Positions 4,521-5,886 of a stretch of 5,886 bases of DNA are shown here, piece by piece. Below the pieces are notes generated by a model. It saw nothing but the letters and a program-made list of their open reading frames with translations, was not told the origin of the DNA and did no database searches. Origin of the DNA: a bacterium (GTDB lineage: Bacteria > Desulfobacterota > Anaeroferrophillalia > Anaeroferrophillales > Tharpellaceae). A program made the position numbers and the translations under genes. The stretch lies in contig JAOZKP010000187.1 in NCBI GenBank assembly GCA_029935295.1, forward strand, positions 1-5,886, given 5' to 3'. The stretch's first letter is position 1, and each line of letters starts with the position of its first letter.

Positions 4521-5886
4521 ATGAGTAAATTAAGGTGGAGTATTTTCAGTATCGGGGTATTTAGTTGTTTCTTGCTGGTTTCAGCCTCAATTGCCGGAAC
4601 TTATACGGCCAAGGTTACGCCGATGGCGGAAAATAGTGTTTTGCGAGTTCTCTATTACGGTGGTATTAAAGGGAATATCGCCCCCTGTGGTTGACACGGA
4701 AATCAGGCGGGAGGTCTTTCCCGCTGTAAGACAATTATCGATCAGGTCTTAAAAGAATCAGATCCTGAACGGACGATAATGATAAATGCCGGTAATAACG
4801 CGAACTATAATTCACTGATGAGCAGTAAGGAATTTCAATACATTATAATGGCATTGGACTACAGTAAATTTGATGTCATTGGATTCGGGGCCTGGGATGC
4901 AAAGCTGGGTATGAAAACGGTTGAAGAAGTTGTTGCCGGTGCGGCAACTGATTTTATCTGTGCTAATGCGGAAGGTTTTGTTCCTTTTCTGCGATTTAAT
5001 AAGGATTCCGGTAAACTGAAGGTGTTGGTTACTGCGGTCGTTGATCCACAGCTGTTTGAGGTATTCCAGATTGAAGATGTGGTACTGACTGATCCCATCA
5101 AGGCCGTAAATAGGATTAAAAAGAATATAAGTTATGATATCTTTATTTTGATTGTTCATGCCCAGGGTGAGCGTATACATGAGATTATCGCTGGCTGCGG
5201 CGATATCGATCTGGTTATTGATGGTGAGACCGGCAAGATTGGAAACAAAACCATTATGATCTCGGACGAGCCGGTTGTTTGTAATAATTATGGTGGTAAG
5301 TATATCTCTTATATAGATCTGGTTCGGGCTACACCGAAAGCTGAGTTGACAGTTGACCAGCCGGTTTTGACCCGGGTAATCTCCTCAAAGGTGAGTAAAG
5401 ATCCTCAGGTTGAATTGCTGGTGGCAAAATATGAGACAGAGCGGCGTGAATTTATTCGTACCGAGCGCGAACGTCGGAATCGTGAGTTGATGAAAAAACG
5501 GAAGCCGGCAAATATGTATATGGGTAGCAATTGGTGTGGCAGTTGCCATCAGTCGATTGTTGAAAATTGGCAGAAAACTCGCCACGCTAAAGCAATTCAT
5601 ACGCTAGAAAAAAAGCAGAAAGAGAATGATCCGGAGTGTCTGCTTTGTCATGTTACCGGAATGGGCAATAATAATGCAGTTGCTGGTTTTGTTGCCATGA
5701 ATGTAACTCCGCAGATGGTCAATGTCCAGTGTGAAGCTTGTCATGGTCCCGGAGGCAAACATGCACAAAGTCCGAAGCAGGTCAAAATGACTCCGGTCAG
5801 CGAAAAGGGTTGCCGCAATTGCCATAACCATGATACCGATCCTGATTTTTCATATCAGCACGATTTGACCATTATCAATCACGGTA
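4521..5886 (+). CDS. Predicted selenoprotein: degenerate metallophosphatase fused to tetrahaem cytochrome c554 (3' end cut by window)
   Basis: The frame runs 455 codons to the window edge and is interrupted only by TGA at codon 58, read here as selenocysteine. Residues 1-25 are a Sec signal peptide (cleavage after Ser-Ile-Ala25), so the protein is exported, as covalent haem attachment requires. Residues about 40-275 follow the order of UshA/5'-nucleotidase-type metallophosphatases: first strand 41-48, GNIAPCG-U-HGNQAGGL (51-66), an INAGN block (88-92), DVIGFGAWD (118-126), FILIVHAQG (208-216), DLVIDGETG (230-238) and NNYGGKY (255-261). The usual metal ligands (D-x-H, GD, GNHE, GHxH) are nearly all replaced, so phosphatase activity is unlikely. 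A charged Glu/Arg-rich helix (about 293-328) links to a c554-like domain. Its four CxxCH sites are C339-H343, C373-H377, C404-H408 and C431-H435, with further His at 355, 414 and 454 as candidate axial ligands. The Ile-Asn-His ending resembles the C-terminus of c554 domains, so little is probably missing. A role in periplasmic electron transfer through Cys56-Gly-Sec58 is inferred. A nonsense-mutated pseudogene is the main alternative. Confidence 0.87.
4692..4694 (+). other. In-frame UGA read as selenocysteine (Sec58)
   Basis: The TGA is in phase with the ATG at 4521 and sits in Pro-Cys-Gly-TGA-His-Gly-Asn-Gln-x-Gly-Gly-Leu. From memory, Cys-containing relatives in metal-reducing Deltaproteobacteria carry Pro-Cys-Gly-Cys followed by Gly-Gly-Leu, which places Cys where TGA stands here. 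A Cys/Sec pairing is the classic signature of a selenoprotein. The frame stays open for 397 further codons with four intact haem motifs. Other genes in the window encode Trp as TGG and the lipoprotein stops at TGA, so general reassignment of TGA is not indicated. Confidence 0.87.
4692..4726 (+). promoter_or_regulatory. Bacterial SECIS element
   Basis: A hairpin of six perfect pairs, GCGGGA (4707-4712) with TCCCGC (4719-4724), closes a GGUCUU loop (4713-4718); a G-U pair (4706/4725) extends it. The loop begins 18 bases after the UGA. This fits the bacterial SECIS rule of a short apical loop with G in its first two positions about 16-37 bases downstream. Compared with E. coli fdhF (recalled), the first eight bases UGACACGG are identical. 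AGGUCU also falls at the same positions, 21-26 counted from the U of UGA, including the G23-U24 pair of loop bases that SelB contacts. The bulged U17 of fdhF is not present. Confidence 0.87.

Noticed and set aside
4692..4694. TGA as a simple nonsense mutation making the cytochrome gene a pseudogene
   Set aside because: The rest of the frame is intact for 397 codons with four haem sites, the TGA sits at a position I expect to be Cys, and a SECIS-like hairpin is at the proper distance. It stays the main alternative, but it explains fewer observations.
4692..4694. Altered genetic code with TGA as Trp or Gly
   Set aside because: The long frames of the other genes contain no in-frame TGA and use TGG for Trp, and the lipoprotein gene ends at TGA in a standard stop-start overlap.
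4812..5831. Open frames on the - strand (4812-5180, 5385-5600, 5604-5831)
   Set aside because: They lie opposite the selenocytochrome reading frame, lack convincing ribosome sites and give no recognisable protein features.
4779..5886. Translation start at the internal ATG 4779
   Set aside because: It would remove the signal peptide needed for haem attachment, has no good ribosome binding site, and would begin inside a conserved block of the metallophosphatase-like domain.

Overview
The window looks like chromosomal DNA from an anaerobic Gram-negative bacterium, most likely a member of the Desulfobacterota/Desulfuromonadota (former Deltaproteobacteria). This is inferred from a c554-type multihaem cytochrome, an outer-membrane-type lipoprotein, several exported surface-like proteins, moderate base composition and an in-frame UGA that looks like selenocysteine. 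No rRNA or other phylogenetic marker is present, so the assignment is only a guess from gene content. There is no sign of a mobile element, CRISPR array, tRNA or rRNA.

Layout, all on the + strand: (1) 12-1331, a secreted cysteine-rich protein (25 Cys) ending in a beta-type 'WWTG' domain and a Pro-rich tail, closed by a strong intrinsic terminator at 1366-1397. (2) 1398-1589, an AT-rich promoter region with a good sigma70-like promoter (TTGACT-17 bp-TAGTAT), TCAATTA repeats around it and a 10-bp direct repeat in the leader. (3) 1590-2045, a small lipoprotein. (4) 2042-4465, an exported 807-residue protein with an N-terminal transglutaminase-elicitor-like domain (Cys95, His247, Asp249) and three C-terminal beta-sandwich-like repeats. 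The last of these resembles the C-terminal domain of gene 1. (5) 4521 to beyond the window end, an exported protein with a metallophosphatase-like N-terminal half and a tetrahaem cytochrome c554-like C-terminal half.

The most important observation is in gene 5. An in-frame TGA (codon 58, 4692-4694) sits in a Pro-Cys-Gly-X context, followed by 397 codons of uninterrupted, clearly functional reading frame. Just downstream is a 6-bp GC-rich hairpin with a GGUCUU loop. As I recall the E. coli fdhF SECIS, both the UGACACGG start and the AGGUCU loop element match it, at the same offsets from the UGA. I read this as a genuine selenocysteine codon: a periplasmic Cys-Gly-Sec redox motif in a metallophosphatase fold that has lost most of its metal ligands, fused to a tetrahaem electron-transfer domain. 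Ordinary gene calling would split, truncate or discard this gene.

Genes 3 to 5 probably form one operon: ATGA overlap between 3 and 4, and a 55-bp gap without a terminator between 4 and 5. All three products are exported, so the operon probably acts at the cell envelope. What links the transglutaminase-like enzyme to the selenocytochrome is unknown.
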